Part shown: positions 1 to 8,205 of the stretch, one piece after another | How the letters are laid out: every line of letters starts with the position of its first letter | Numbering within the stretch: position 1 is the stretch's first letter | DNA from: Pseudonocardia sp. | GTDB lineage: Bacteria; Actinomycetota; Actinomycetes; Mycobacteriales; Pseudonocardiaceae | Length of the DNA stretch: 52,192 bases | Reading direction: 5' to 3' | Assembly: GCF_025465255.1 (NCBI RefSeq) | Contig: NZ_JAODNI010000228.1 | Location: 1-52,192, forward strand | Notes under the pieces: generated by a model | The model's database searches: none | Seen by the model: only the letters and a program-made list of their open reading frames with translations | Told to the model about the DNA's origin: nothing | Made by a program: the position numbers and the translations under genes

Positions 1-175
1 CCTTCTCCTCCTGCATCGGGAAGTAGGACCGCAGCACCTGCTTGAGCGGGTCCTTCTTCGAAGCCTTGCGGAAGGTGTAGTCGGTTCCGTACTTCATGTA
101 CGGCTCGTGGTACTGCGGCTCCCAGGCGAGTTCCTGGATCTTCTGGTGAGCCTTCGCCAGACTCTGCCGACTCAC
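1..175 (-). CDS. prmA: Soluble diiron monooxygenase hydroxylase large subunit, N-terminus only (propane/THF monooxygenase type)
   Basis: The gene runs off the left edge; 58 codons are visible, starting at GTG 175 (MSRQSLAKAHQKIQEL...). The opening and the later segments YGTDYTFRKASKKDPLKQ and SYFPMQEEK are the conserved N-terminus of the alpha subunit of actinobacterial PrmA/MimA/ThmA-type monooxygenases, which use a carboxylate-bridged diiron centre to hydroxylate propane, acetone, phenol or cyclic ethers. The iron ligands lie outside the window, so the substrate class cannot be told. It is divergent from an AcoR/MimR-like activator (491-2368), the arrangement known for mycobacterial mimABCD. 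Recognition is from memory of the family. Confidence 0.8.
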   Translation of the reverse strand, partial: MSRQSLAKAHQKIQELAWEPQYHEPYMKYGTDYTFRKASKKDPLKQVLRSYFPMQEEK

Positions 176-490
176 GTCGTCTCCTCACGGTGGTGGGATG
201 TCCCTACCGCGGCCGGCGCGGGCGCCCCCGGTTGGCGGTCGGACCGAGTCGGTCCGCGTCTCGGTCGTCCGGGGCCGGTGAGTGCCGGCTCCGCGCGTCG
301 TCGACACGGCCCTTCTCGTGCTCGGAATCACACCCCCGAGGCCGCTGACCTGCGGTCTCAATATGAGACGGTGGTCGGTTCCCGGCATTGACACGCGCTC
401 TATTCTTCGACGCGTCCGGGCGGTACCGTCCGGATCGATACCGGCTGCCGCGACAACGCGGACCACAGCTGCTCCGAGGAGGGCAACCGG
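176..490. promoter_or_regulatory. Divergent promoter region between monooxygenase operon and its activator
   Basis: This 315-base stretch has no gene. It holds a perfect inverted repeat GTCTCA-ATA-TGAGAC at 355-369, a TTGACA hexamer near 384-389 and TATTCT near 401-406 pointing towards the activator, and a strong GAGGAGGG Shine-Dalgarno at about 474-481 that fixes the TTG start at 491. The inverted repeat is the best candidate operator for the activator; this is inference. Confidence 0.5.
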
Positions 491-2368
491 TTGGTCTACC
501 CGCCTGAACAGACGCACCGCCAAGCGCCGTCCCCCCATCACGACGACCCGCACGGCGACCTCGTCGTGCCGTCGAAGAGCAGCGCGCAGCGGATCGCCCT
601 CGCGCGGGACCTGTTCCTCGGTGACGAGCCGCTCGAGCCCGGCCTCGTGCGCCCGCCGATCCTTGCGTCCTGGACGCGGTCGAAGCAGTTCTCGGTCGCG
701 GCGGACCACCTCGAGCTCCCGTACGAGACGGACGACGAGACGGACACCCCGCTGATGCGCGCGGCCCGCCCGATCGTCGACGAGGTGGCGGACCAGTTCA
801 CGACCGAGCCGGTCAGCGTCATCCTCTGCGACGACGACGGCGTGGTCCTGGAGCGCCGGACCGGGGACTCCGCGCTGCGCCAGCACCTGGACCGGGTCTG
901 GCTCGCGCCGGGCTTCAGCTACGCCGAGCGCTACGTGGGAACCAACGGCATCGGCACCGCGCTGGAGGGCCGCTGCGCGACGCAGGTGTTCGGCCACGAG
1001 CACTACGTCGAGCACCTCGAGGACCTGGCGTGCGCCGGCGTCCCGATCCGGCACCCCGTCACGGGCAAGACGCTCGGCGTCATCGACCTGACCTGCTGGC
1101 GGCGCGAGGCGAACGCCCTGATGATCGCGACGGCGACGACGCTCGCCCGGCGCATCGAGGAGACGCTCCTGGAGCGTTCCGGGCGGCGCGAGCTCACCCT
1201 GCTGCACGACTACCTGGCCGCCTGCCGGCGCAACCGCGGCGCCGTGCTCGCCGTCAGCGACGACCTGCTGATGATGAACGACCGGGCCCGCGAGCTGATC
1301 GAGCCGGGCGACCAGGTCCCGCTGCTCGCCGACGCCACCGAGGCGATCCGCACCGGGCGCCGCCGGCAGCTGATCGTCGACCTGCCCAGCGGGGCGACCG
1401 CACGGGTCACCTGCCGGCCGAGCTGGACCGAGGGCGGCCTCTCCGGCGGGGTGCTGCAGGTCCAGCTGGTGTCCCGGGAGCCCTTGCAGCACCGGCCGAC
1501 CGCGCACGCCATCGGGGCCGCCCTGCCCGCCGCCGTCGGGTCCGGGGCGCTGTGGACGAAGTGCGCGCAGACCGTCGACCGGCACTTCCGGATGAACGAG
1601 TGGCTGGTCCTGGAGGGCGAGCCCGGATCCGGGCGGACCACGCTGGCCCGCGCCACCCACCAGATGCACTCCCCCGCCGGACACGTGCGGGTGCTCGACG
1701 CCGCGTCCTACAGCCCGCGCTGGATCGGCGAGGTCGTGGACGAGCTCGCCACCGGGGGCGGGACGCTGGTGCTCCGCAACGTGGACACCCTGCCGCCCGA
1801 CGGTGCGCAGGCGCTGGCGGACGCGCTGGAACCGCACCGCGAGTCCCCAGAGCTGGAACGGCAGTGGGTCGTGGCGACGCGGTCCCGCGCCGGGGTCCTG
1901 GAGGACTCGCCCGAGCTGCGCACCCTGCTGGACTGCTTCCCGCGCACCATCGAGGTGCCGCCGCTGCGCCACCACATCGAGGACGTCGCCGAGCTGGTGC
2001 CGTACCTGCTGGCCCGGCTGACCCGCGGGGCGGAGCTGGTGTGCTCGCCCGAGGCGATGCGGGTGCTCATGCGCAACCGCTGGCCCGGCAACGTCGAGCA
2101 GCTCTACCAGGTGCTGCGCAAGGTCGTCGCGCGCCGGCGGACGGGGACCGTGCGGCCGGAGGACCTGCCGTCCGAGACCCGGGCGATCACCCGCCGGGTG
2201 CTCACGCCGCTGGAGGCGATCGAGTGCGACGCGATCGTGGACGCGCTGCTGGACACGGACGGCAACAAGGCCGAGGCGGCACGGCGGCTGGGGATGTCCC
2301 GGGCCACGATCTACCGCAAGATCCGGGGTTACGGGATCTCGATGCCGACGTCCGACGGCGGGGACTGA
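491..2368 (+). CDS. AcoR/MimR-like GAF + AAA-like + Fis-HTH activator of the monooxygenase operon
   Basis: A 625-aa regulator. An N-terminal GAF-type sensory region (about residues 80-200) is followed by an NtrC-like ATPase region with a Walker-A-like EGEPGSGRTTLAR near residue 375, and a C-terminal Fis-type helix-turn-helix (NKAEAARRLGMSRATIYRK, about 592-610). The GAFTGA loop that contacts sigma54 is absent, as expected in an actinobacterium without sigma54, so it probably activates by another route. Start TTG 491 is chosen for the GAGGAGGG box about 9 nt upstream; GTG 566 is an alternative. It is divergent from the monooxygenase large subunit and by analogy with MimR should switch that operon on in response to a ketone or alcohol intermediate. 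Its 3' end overlaps the convergent channel gene by 40 bp. Confidence 0.85.
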   Translation: MVYPPEQTHRQAPSPHHDDPHGDLVVPSKSSAQRIALARDLFLGDEPLEPGLVRPPILASWTRSKQFSVAADHLELPYETDDETDTPLMRAARPIVDEVADQFTTEPVSVILCDDDGVVLERRTGDSALRQHLDRVWLAPGFSYAERYVGTNGIGTALEGRCATQVFGHEHYVEHLEDLACAGVPIRHPVTGKTLGVIDLTCWRREANALMIATATTLARRIEETLLERSGRRELTLLHDYLAACRRNRGAVLAVSDDLLMMNDRARELIEPGDQVPLLADATEAIRTGRRRQLIVDLPSGATARVTCRPSWTEGGLSGGVLQVQLVSREPLQHRPTAHAIGAALPAAVGSGALWTKCAQTVDRHFRMNEWLVLEGEPGSGRTTLARATHQMHSPAGHVRVLDAASYSPRWIGEVVDELATGGGTLVLRNVDTLPPDGAQALADALEPHRESPELERQWVVATRSRAGVLEDSPELRTLLDCFPRTIEVPPLRHHIEDVAELVPYLLARLTRGAELVCSPEAMRVLMRNRWPGNVEQLYQVLRKVVARRRTGTVRPEDLPSETRAITRRVLTPLEAIECDAIVDALLDTDGNKAEAARRLGMSRATIYRKIRGYGISMPTSDGGD

Positions 2369-4182
2369 TCCCTTCCGGGCGGTGTCCCGGCGTCGTTCCG
2401 CCGGATCTGGGCCTGGCGGAGCAGCGCCAGCAGCTCCTCGTACGGGCCCACGACATACGCGTCGTCCCCGAGGCCGAAGCGGGTGCCGCGGCGCGGCGGG
2501 AACTCTGGGTCCGTGGCGCCCGCGCGGAGCAGCGCCACGACCCGGGTCCGGGCGGAGAGCTCGCCCATCGCCAGCCCGTCGAGGCCGCTGCCCGCCGTTA
2601 CCGCGATCCGGCCGATCATGAACGGCGTGCGGTCCACGTAGAAGGTGCCGAGGACGTCCAGGCCGAGCGCCGCGCCCACGAACCACGGTGAGGCCAGCGC
2701 GGCGGTGGAGCGGACGTACCGGAAGTCGAAGCCCTCCTCGACCGCCTCCGAGAGGTCCCGGTCGAAGATCCGCAGGACCACGGGGACGTCCGCCCAGCGC
2801 CCGCCGAGCTGGTCCCGTACGGCCAGCCCGGTCTCGATGTTGACGAGGTCGTCGCTGGTCAGGACGGCCACCGCGGACGCCGCGAGATTGACCGACGCAA
2901 GGACGGCGGCGTCGGTCGCGTCCCCGGTCAGCACGGGGACGCCCAGCTCGCGGGCCCGTGGCAGGTGCCGGTTGCGCGGGTCCCGCTCCAGGACGACGGG
3001 CCGTGCCCCGGCCGCGAGCAGCCCTTCCAGCACCCCGATCCCGACGGCGCCCAGCCCGACGACGATCACGTGGCCCTTCATCGAGCCCAGCCGGCGCCGC
3101 CCGACGGACCGCTCGATGCTGCTGCTGACGAGCATCTGGGTGAGCAGCGAGAAGAGGACCGCGGCGAGCACGACGCCACCGAACATCATCCCGATGGCGT
3201 AGACCCGCAACCACGTCTGCTGCTCGGCGAACGAGAAGTCCCCGTAGCCGACGGTGCCGATCGTCTCGACCGTGAAGTAGACGGCGTCGACCCAGGTCAT
3301 GTGCGCGCCGTCCTCCTTCACGTAGCCGGCGTGCAGGACGAAGACGGACAGGACGAACACCCCGAGCAACACGAGCGCGGTCACCCGCAACGGCCGTTCG
3401 GCCTCGGCGAGCAGGATCCGCAGGACGGAGAGCAGGCCCGCCCGGCCGCCCTCCTCGTCCCGCTCGGCTGCCCGCGCCGCCCCCGCGGACCGGGCGCCGA
3501 CGGACCGCCCCGCCCGCACCGTCTCGGCGAGGGCCCCCGAGCCGGACGCCGCGAACTGCGCAGCCGTGCCGATCAGGCCGACCGGCTCGCCGGCGTCGAC
3601 GCGGTGGTCGCGGCCGGGGCACACCACCCCGCGGTCCCCGTCGCCGGCCGCGATCGGGGCGAGGTCGCCGTACAGCTCGCGCAGGGTCCCCGACCTCGGC
3701 GCGGCCAGCCGGGCGACGACGAACTCCTGCCCGGCCAGCTGCACGGGGTGCGGCCGGACCCCGAGACAGGCCTCGACGATCGACGGGGCGGACAGCGCGG
3801 CGACGTCCAGCACGCTTCCCGGGCCGGCCACCTCCGCGAGCGCCCGGCCCACCGCCGAGTTCGCGATCCGGACGATGAGCCGCACGTCAGGGGCCTGCCG
3901 GTGGACCAGCAACGCCGTCTCCGTGGTGGCCAGATCGTCCTCCGGGACCACGACCACCACCGATGCCAGGGTGGCCGCGGCCGCGGCCAGCGCCTCCCGC
4001 GGCCGCCCGGGGACCCGGGGGACGCCCCAGGAATCGAGCAGGCGTTCCGTGCCGGGCCCCGGCTCGTCCCCCGCCTCGACGGCGACGACCTCGACGCCCG
4101 CCGCGTGCAACTGCTCGATCGTCCGCACCCCGACGGCCCCGATTCCGCACACGACGACGTGGCCGGCTCTGCTCTCCTGCAT
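2329..4182 (-). CDS. Potassium channel protein with two TrkA-N/RCK domains
   Basis: A 617-aa protein with the order RCK – 2TM channel – RCK. Residues 8-20 (HVVVCGIGAVGVR) and the matching GHVIVVGLGAVG later are Rossmann NAD-binding starts of TrkA-N domains. Between them are TM1 (TALVLLGVFVLSVFVLHA), the K+ selectivity filter TVGYGD, and TM2 (AIGMMFGGVVLAAVLFSLL). A TrkA-C-like tail follows. It should be a ligand-gated K+ channel of the inner membrane; the nucleotide is not predictable. Start ATG 4182. It stands alone, convergent with the activator, with a 40-bp 3' overlap. Confidence 0.9.
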   Translation of the reverse strand: MQESRAGHVVVCGIGAVGVRTIEQLHAAGVEVVAVEAGDEPGPGTERLLDSWGVPRVPGRPREALAAAAATLASVVVVVPEDDLATTETALLVHRQAPDVRLIVRIANSAVGRALAEVAGPGSVLDVAALSAPSIVEACLGVRPHPVQLAGQEFVVARLAAPRSGTLRELYGDLAPIAAGDGDRGVVCPGRDHRVDAGEPVGLIGTAAQFAASGSGALAETVRAGRSVGARSAGAARAAERDEEGGRAGLLSVLRILLAEAERPLRVTALVLLGVFVLSVFVLHAGYVKEDGAHMTWVDAVYFTVETIGTVGYGDFSFAEQQTWLRVYAIGMMFGGVVLAAVLFSLLTQMLVSSSIERSVGRRRLGSMKGHVIVVGLGAVGIGVLEGLLAAGARPVVLERDPRNRHLPRARELGVPVLTGDATDAAVLASVNLAASAVAVLTSDDLVNIETGLAVRDQLGGRWADVPVVLRIFDRDLSEAVEEGFDFRYVRSTAALASPWFVGAALGLDVLGTFYVDRTPFMIGRIAVTAGSGLDGLAMGELSARTRVVALLRAGATDPEFPPRRGTRFGLGDDAYVVGPYEELLALLRQAQIRRNDAGTPPGRDQSPPSDVGIEIP

Positions 4183-4311
4183 CGGGCCCCCTCTCCGTCG
4201 GCCCCCTCGGCGCAGTCTCGCGATCCCGTGTCACCTTCGGGTCACGGGTCTGTGACCGGTGAGGCTGTGCCCCCGTTCCGCCGGTTTCCGCCGCACCTAC
4301 GTGTGCGGCGC

Positions 4312-4317
4312 TAGGGT
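4312..4317 (+). promoter_or_regulatory. -10 hexamer TAGGGT, leaderless start of the ABC ATPase
   Basis: TAGGGT ends 6 nt before GTG 4324, leaving no room for a Shine-Dalgarno. Transcription would begin at or next to the start codon. The same geometry recurs at many genes in this window. Confidence 0.6.
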
Positions 4318-4323
4318 CGCCCC

Positions 4324-5060
4324 GTGGAACCAGGGGGGCTGGAGCTCCGGCGGCTGGGGAAACGGTTCGGCACCCGGGCGGCACTGGACGACGTCTCGTT
4401 CACGGTGCGTCCCGGGGAGCTGTTCGGTTTCGTCGGCAGCAACGGGGCGGGCAAGACGACGACGATGCGGATCGTGCTCGGCGTGCTCGGCGCCGACGCG
4501 GGGGAGGTCCGCTGGGACGGCGCGCCGATCGACGCGGACGCGCGCCGGCGCATCGGCTAGGCAACCAGCAGCGGGTGCAGCTCTGCGCCGCGCTGGTCCA
4601 CGACCCGCAGGTCCTGGTGCTGGACGAGCCGTTCTCCGGCCTCGACCCCACCGCCGTCGAGGTGATGAGCGGGGTGCTGCGGGAGGCCGCGGACTCCCGT
4701 GTCCCCGTGGTGTTCTCCAGCCACCAGCTCGACCTCGTCGAACGCCTCTGCGACCGGGTCGGGATCATCTCCGCCGGCCGGATGGTGGCCGTCGGGACCG
4801 TCGAGGAGCTGCGCAGCGGCGGGGTCGAGCGGATCGACGTCGTCGGGCCGAGGGGAGCGGACTGGGCGTCCGGGCTGCCCGGCGTCAGCGTCGTGGCGAG
4901 CGCGGACGGGCGGACGCGGGTCCAGCTGGAGAACGGCGCGTCGGACCAGGAGGTTCTGCACGCGGCGCTGGCCGTGGGCCCGGTGCACGAGTTCGCGCGG
5001 TTCCGGCCGCCGCTGACCGAGCTGTACCGGGACGTCGTCACCGCCGGGGGCGCGTCGTGA
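4324..5060 (+). pseudogene. NatA-type ABC exporter ATPase, broken by internal deletion and frameshift
   Basis: The first part (4324-4557) encodes a normal N-terminus with Walker A (GSNGAGKTTTMR) and stops at TAG 4558-4560. Another frame carries on from about 4557 with LGNQQRVQLCAALVHDP, Walker B VLVLDEP and the H-loop SSHQLD, to TGA 5060. Intact relatives have roughly 50-60 residues between RRRIG and the LSxGNQQR signature; these are missing here. The lesion is therefore a deletion of roughly 150-180 bp whose length is not a multiple of three. The gene is leaderless and its stop overlaps the permease start (GTGA). The family exports Na+ or drugs. No functional ATPase can be made unless the read has an error. 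Confidence 0.85.
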
Positions 5061-6261
5061 ACGGGCTCTCCGCGTCGCAGGCGGTGCTGCTCGTGGCGAA
5101 GCGCGAGTTCGTGACCCAGACCCGCTCGCGCAGCTTCGTGATCGGCCTCGTCGTGACGCTCGTGATCTTCGGGATCTACGGGCTGGTCCTCCGGTTCATC
5201 GGCGACCAGAGCTCGTCGGACACCGTCGGGGTGACGCCGGACAGCACCGCGCTGGCGGCCGTCCTGCAGCAGGCGACGTCCGCGGCGGACCGCACGCTGA
5301 CGATCGTCGAGGTGGACCGGGCGGCGGGCGAGCAGCAGGTCCGGGACGACGACCTCGACGCCCTGCTCACCGGCGCGCCCGGCTCGTATCAGCTGATCGG
5401 GCGGGACGCGGTCGGCCCGGAGCTGCAGGGCCTCGTCGAGGGCGTGATGTCGAGGGCGTGATCCGGCAGCGCACGCTCGGCGACGCGCTGACCTCGGCCG
5501 GCCAGGACCCGGTGCTCGTCGCGCAGCGCGGCACGGTCGCCGTTACGACGCTCGAACCCGTCGATCCCGAACGCGGGCAACGGCTGGGGCTCGCGATCGT
5601 CACGTCGGTGCTGCTGTTCATGTCGCTCATCGGGTACGGGACCGCGGAGGCGCAAGGGGTGGTCGAGGAGAAGTCCAGCCGGGTCGTCGAGCTGCTGCTG
5701 GCGACCATCAGACCGATCCACCTGCTGACCGGGAAGGTGCTCGGGCTCGGCGCGGTCGGGCTGGCGCAGCTGGTGACCCTCGGCGCGGTCGGCCTCGCCG
5801 GGGCGACGGCGTCCGGCCTGCTGACGGCGCCGAGCGCGGCGGCGTCCGCGCTGGTCGCGGCGGTGATCTGGTACCTGCTCGGGTTCTTCCTCTACGCGTC
5901 GGTGTACGCGGCGGCGGGGTCGATGGTGTCCCGGCAGGAGGAGCTGCAGTCGCTGGTCACGCCGATCATGTTCCCGCTGTTCCTCCCGTTCCTCTTCGCA
6001 GTGAGCGTGCTGCCCGGGGACCCGCGGAACACAGTCGGGACGGTGCTGAGCTTCGTCCCGTTCTTCGCCCCGACGCTGATGCCCGCGCGGGCCGCGCTCG
6101 GGGTGGCGCCGTGGTGGCAGGTCGGGATCGCGATCGTGCTGACGCTGGCGACGATCGTCGGGGTGGTGCAGGTCGCGGCGCGGATCTACCGGAACTCGGT
6201 GCTGCGGACGGGGGCACGGGTGACCTGGTCCGAGGCGCTGCGGGGGGCCGGGAAGACCTGA
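5057..6261 (+). pseudogene. NatB-type ABC-2 permease, frameshifted by a 14-bp tandem duplication
   Basis: Frame 1 (GTG 5057) gives a membrane-anchored N-terminus (KREFVTQTRSRSFVIGLVV...) and ends at TGA 5459-5461. Frame 2 continues from 5458 (IRQRTLGDALTSAGQDP...) with about six membrane segments to TGA 6261. The break is exactly at a 14-bp tandem duplication (5435-5462). Removing one copy joins the frames into one ABC2_membrane_3 permease of about 396 residues. Start GTG overlaps the ATPase stop, showing an ancestral translationally coupled pair. With the ATPase also broken, the transporter looks dead. Confidence 0.85.
5435..5462 (+). repeat. Perfect 14-bp tandem duplication causing the permease frameshift
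   Basis: GTCGAGGGCGTGAT occurs at 5435-5448 and again at 5449-5462 with no spacer. The surplus 14 bases shift the frame by +2 and create a TGA. This is typical replication slippage and can be read directly from the sequence. Confidence 0.95.
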
Positions 6262-6294
6262 CCACCGGCGCTCGAGCCGCTCGAGCGCCGGACG

Positions 6295-6612
6295 CTAGGC
6301 GTGATCGGGGTCGAACAGGGCCGCCGGCTTCGCGGGCTCCGGGGCGAACCCGCCGCGGGGCCGCACCTCGGGCGCGTTCACGGGCTTCGGCTCGGCTGCG
6401 GGCCTCGGCGCGGAGCCCGCGCCTGGCACGGAGTGCCGGGCCGGGTCGGGAACGGTGTCGAACGTGGCCCGCGCCGGGACCTCGGCCTGGAAGACGTCCG
6501 AGACGTGCGCGCCCCTGCCCGCGACGTTGCGCCTCCACAAGGCGACGCCCACACCACCGGCGGCCACGACCGCGAGCACCACCCGCCGTCGACCGCGATT
6601 CCGCTCCGCCAT
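6295..6612 (-). CDS. Small single-pass membrane protein, unknown function
   Basis: A 105-aa protein (MAERNRGRRRVVLAVV...). A basic N-terminus precedes one hydrophobic segment (VVLAVVAAGGVGVALW, about residues 11-26), followed by a Pro/Ala/Glu-rich tail. This suggests an N-in, single-span anchor with an extracytoplasmic tail. A GGGAAGG box lies about 9 nt before ATG 6612. It lies downstream of the photolyase on the same strand (57-bp gap) and could be co-transcribed. I do not recognise a family. Confidence 0.65.
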   Translation of the reverse strand: MAERNRGRRRVVLAVVAAGGVGVALWRRNVAGRGAHVSDVFQAEVPARATFDTVPDPARHSVPGAGSAPRPAAEPKPVNAPEVRPRGGFAPEPAKPAALFDPDHA

Positions 6613-6668
6613 GTCCCGTGCCTTCCCTCGTCCGGTGGGCCGAAGACTAGGACCCGGGCATCCGGCCG

Positions 6669-8081
6669 TCAGCGGCGGGCGTTCTTGACCCTCTCGTAGC
6701 GGTGCAGCGCCTCCTGGCGTTCCTGCTTGTGGTCGACCATGGGCTCCGGGTAGCCCTCGGGGATCCCCTCCCTCAGCGCCCACGGCTGGTGCACGGCCCT
6801 GCCCGGGACGCCCGCGAGCTCGGGGACGTACCTGCGGACGTACGCGCCGTCGGGGTCGAACCGCTCCCCCTGCGTGACCGGGTTGAACACCCGGAAGTAC
6901 GGCGACGCGTCCGTGCCGCTGCCGGCGGTCCACTGCCAGCCGTGCTGGTTGGAGGCCAGATCGCCGTCCACGAGCAGGGTCATGAAGTGCCGCGCGCCCC
7001 ACCACCACGGCAGGTGCAGGTCCTTGACCAGGAACGACGCGACGACCATCCGCACCCGGTTGTGCATCCAGGCCTCGGCGCGGAGCTGGCGCATGCCGGC
7101 GTCGACGATCGGGAAGCCGGTGCGGCCCTCCTGCCACGCCTCGAACGCGGCGCGGGCCTGCGCGTCGGTCTCGACCGGCAACGCGTCGAAGGAGCGGTCG
7201 TAGTTCCTCCGCGCGGAGTCCGGACGCTGGTGGAGGATGTCCGCGTAGAACTCCCGCCAGGCGATCTCCGTGCGGTAGGTGTCCGCGGAGGCCGAACGGC
7301 GGTTCGCGAGGTCGGCGAGCAACGTCCGCGGGTGGACGCATCCGTACTTCAGGTGGACGGACATGCGCGACGTCCCCGGCTGGTCCGGCCGGTTCCGGGC
7401 GTCCCCGTACGCGTCGACCCCGCCGCTGTCGCCGACGCCGGCGAGGAAGTCCCGCCACGTGCGCAGCGCGGCCTTCTCCCCCGGTTCGGGGAGCGCGGCG
7501 TCGACGGCGAGGTCGTCCGGGATCGCGACCGCGCGCGGGCCGCCGTCCTTCGACGACGGGTCGATCCAGGTCAGCGTGGTCGCGCCGGTGTCCGCCGGCT
7601 CGCGCCAGCCGTGCTCGGTCCAGGCGCGGCGGAACGGGGTGAAGACCTTGAACGGCTCGCCGTCGGTCTTCCGGACGCGGCCCGGTGCGACGGCGTACGG
7701 GGAGCCGGTGCGGACGAGCTCGCGGCCGTCCGCGGCGAGGGCCTGCTCGACGGCCTCGTCCCGTCTGCTGCCGTAGGGCCCGAAGTCCGCGGCGACGTGC
7801 ACCGTGGCCGCCCGCACCGCCTCCGCGACCCGGGGGACGACGTCCGCGGGCTCGCCCCTGACCACCAGCAACCGGCCGTCGAGGGCGTCGTCGAGCTCGC
7901 GCAGGGTGCCGTGGAGGAAGTTCAGCCGCGCGGCTCCGCTGGGGTCCAGCAGGGCCGGGTCCAACACGAACAGTGCGAGCGCGGAGTCCGCCGCGTCGGC
8001 GGCGGCGAGGAAGGTGGGCTGGTCACCGACCCTGAGGTCGCGACGGAACCAGACGACGGCGCTCTGCCCGGGGTCGGCCAT
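6669..8081 (-). CDS. phrB: Deoxyribodipyrimidine photolyase
   Basis: A 470-aa class I photolyase repairing UV cyclobutane dimers with light. The N-terminal alpha/beta antenna domain starts VVWFRRDLRVGDQPTF. The C-terminal FAD domain has the conserved ENxY-type region (AWREFYADILHQRP), EGRTGFPIVDAGMRQL, WMHNRVRMVVASFLVKDL and WQWTAGSGTDASPYFRVFNP. Length is usual for CPD photolyases. ATG 8081 follows TAGCGT by 6 nt, so it appears leaderless. Confidence 0.95.
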   Translation of the reverse strand: MADPGQSAVVWFRRDLRVGDQPTFLAAADAADSALALFVLDPALLDPSGAARLNFLHGTLRELDDALDGRLLVVRGEPADVVPRVAEAVRAATVHVAADFGPYGSRRDEAVEQALAADGRELVRTGSPYAVAPGRVRKTDGEPFKVFTPFRRAWTEHGWREPADTGATTLTWIDPSSKDGGPRAVAIPDDLAVDAALPEPGEKAALRTWRDFLAGVGDSGGVDAYGDARNRPDQPGTSRMSVHLKYGCVHPRTLLADLANRRSASADTYRTEIAWREFYADILHQRPDSARRNYDRSFDALPVETDAQARAAFEAWQEGRTGFPIVDAGMRQLRAEAWMHNRVRMVVASFLVKDLHLPWWWGARHFMTLLVDGDLASNQHGWQWTAGSGTDASPYFRVFNPVTQGERFDPDGAYVRRYVPELAGVPGRAVHQPWALREGIPEGYPEPMVDHKQERQEALHRYERVKNARR

Positions 8082-8148
8082 CCGACGACGCTAGCGACTG
8101 CTCCCGCAGGACGCGCGGCGAATCTCCACCGAGCACCCGAACCGAAGG

Positions 8149-8189
8149 ACGCCCACGGGGCGGGCCCGGTGGGCCCGCCCCGTGGGCGT
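8149..8189. terminator. Intrinsic terminator hairpin downstream of gltA
   Basis: A perfect 19-bp stem (8149-8167 with 8171-8189) has a 3-nt loop (GGT). It starts 17 bases past the gltA stop and has no T-run, as usual for actinobacterial terminators. Confidence 0.9.
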
Positions 8190-8205
8190 GCATCGTGCAG
8201 GTGGC

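Noticed and set aside
176..490. Sigma54 -24/-12 promoter for the monooxygenase operon
   Set aside because: No TGGCAC-N5-TTGC element was found, and the adjacent activator lacks the GAFTGA loop.
185..3622. Very long minus-strand open frame of over 1100 codons
   Set aside because: It is antisense to the activator and out of frame with the channel gene; its Arg/Pro/Gly-rich composition is typical of GC-rich shadow frames.
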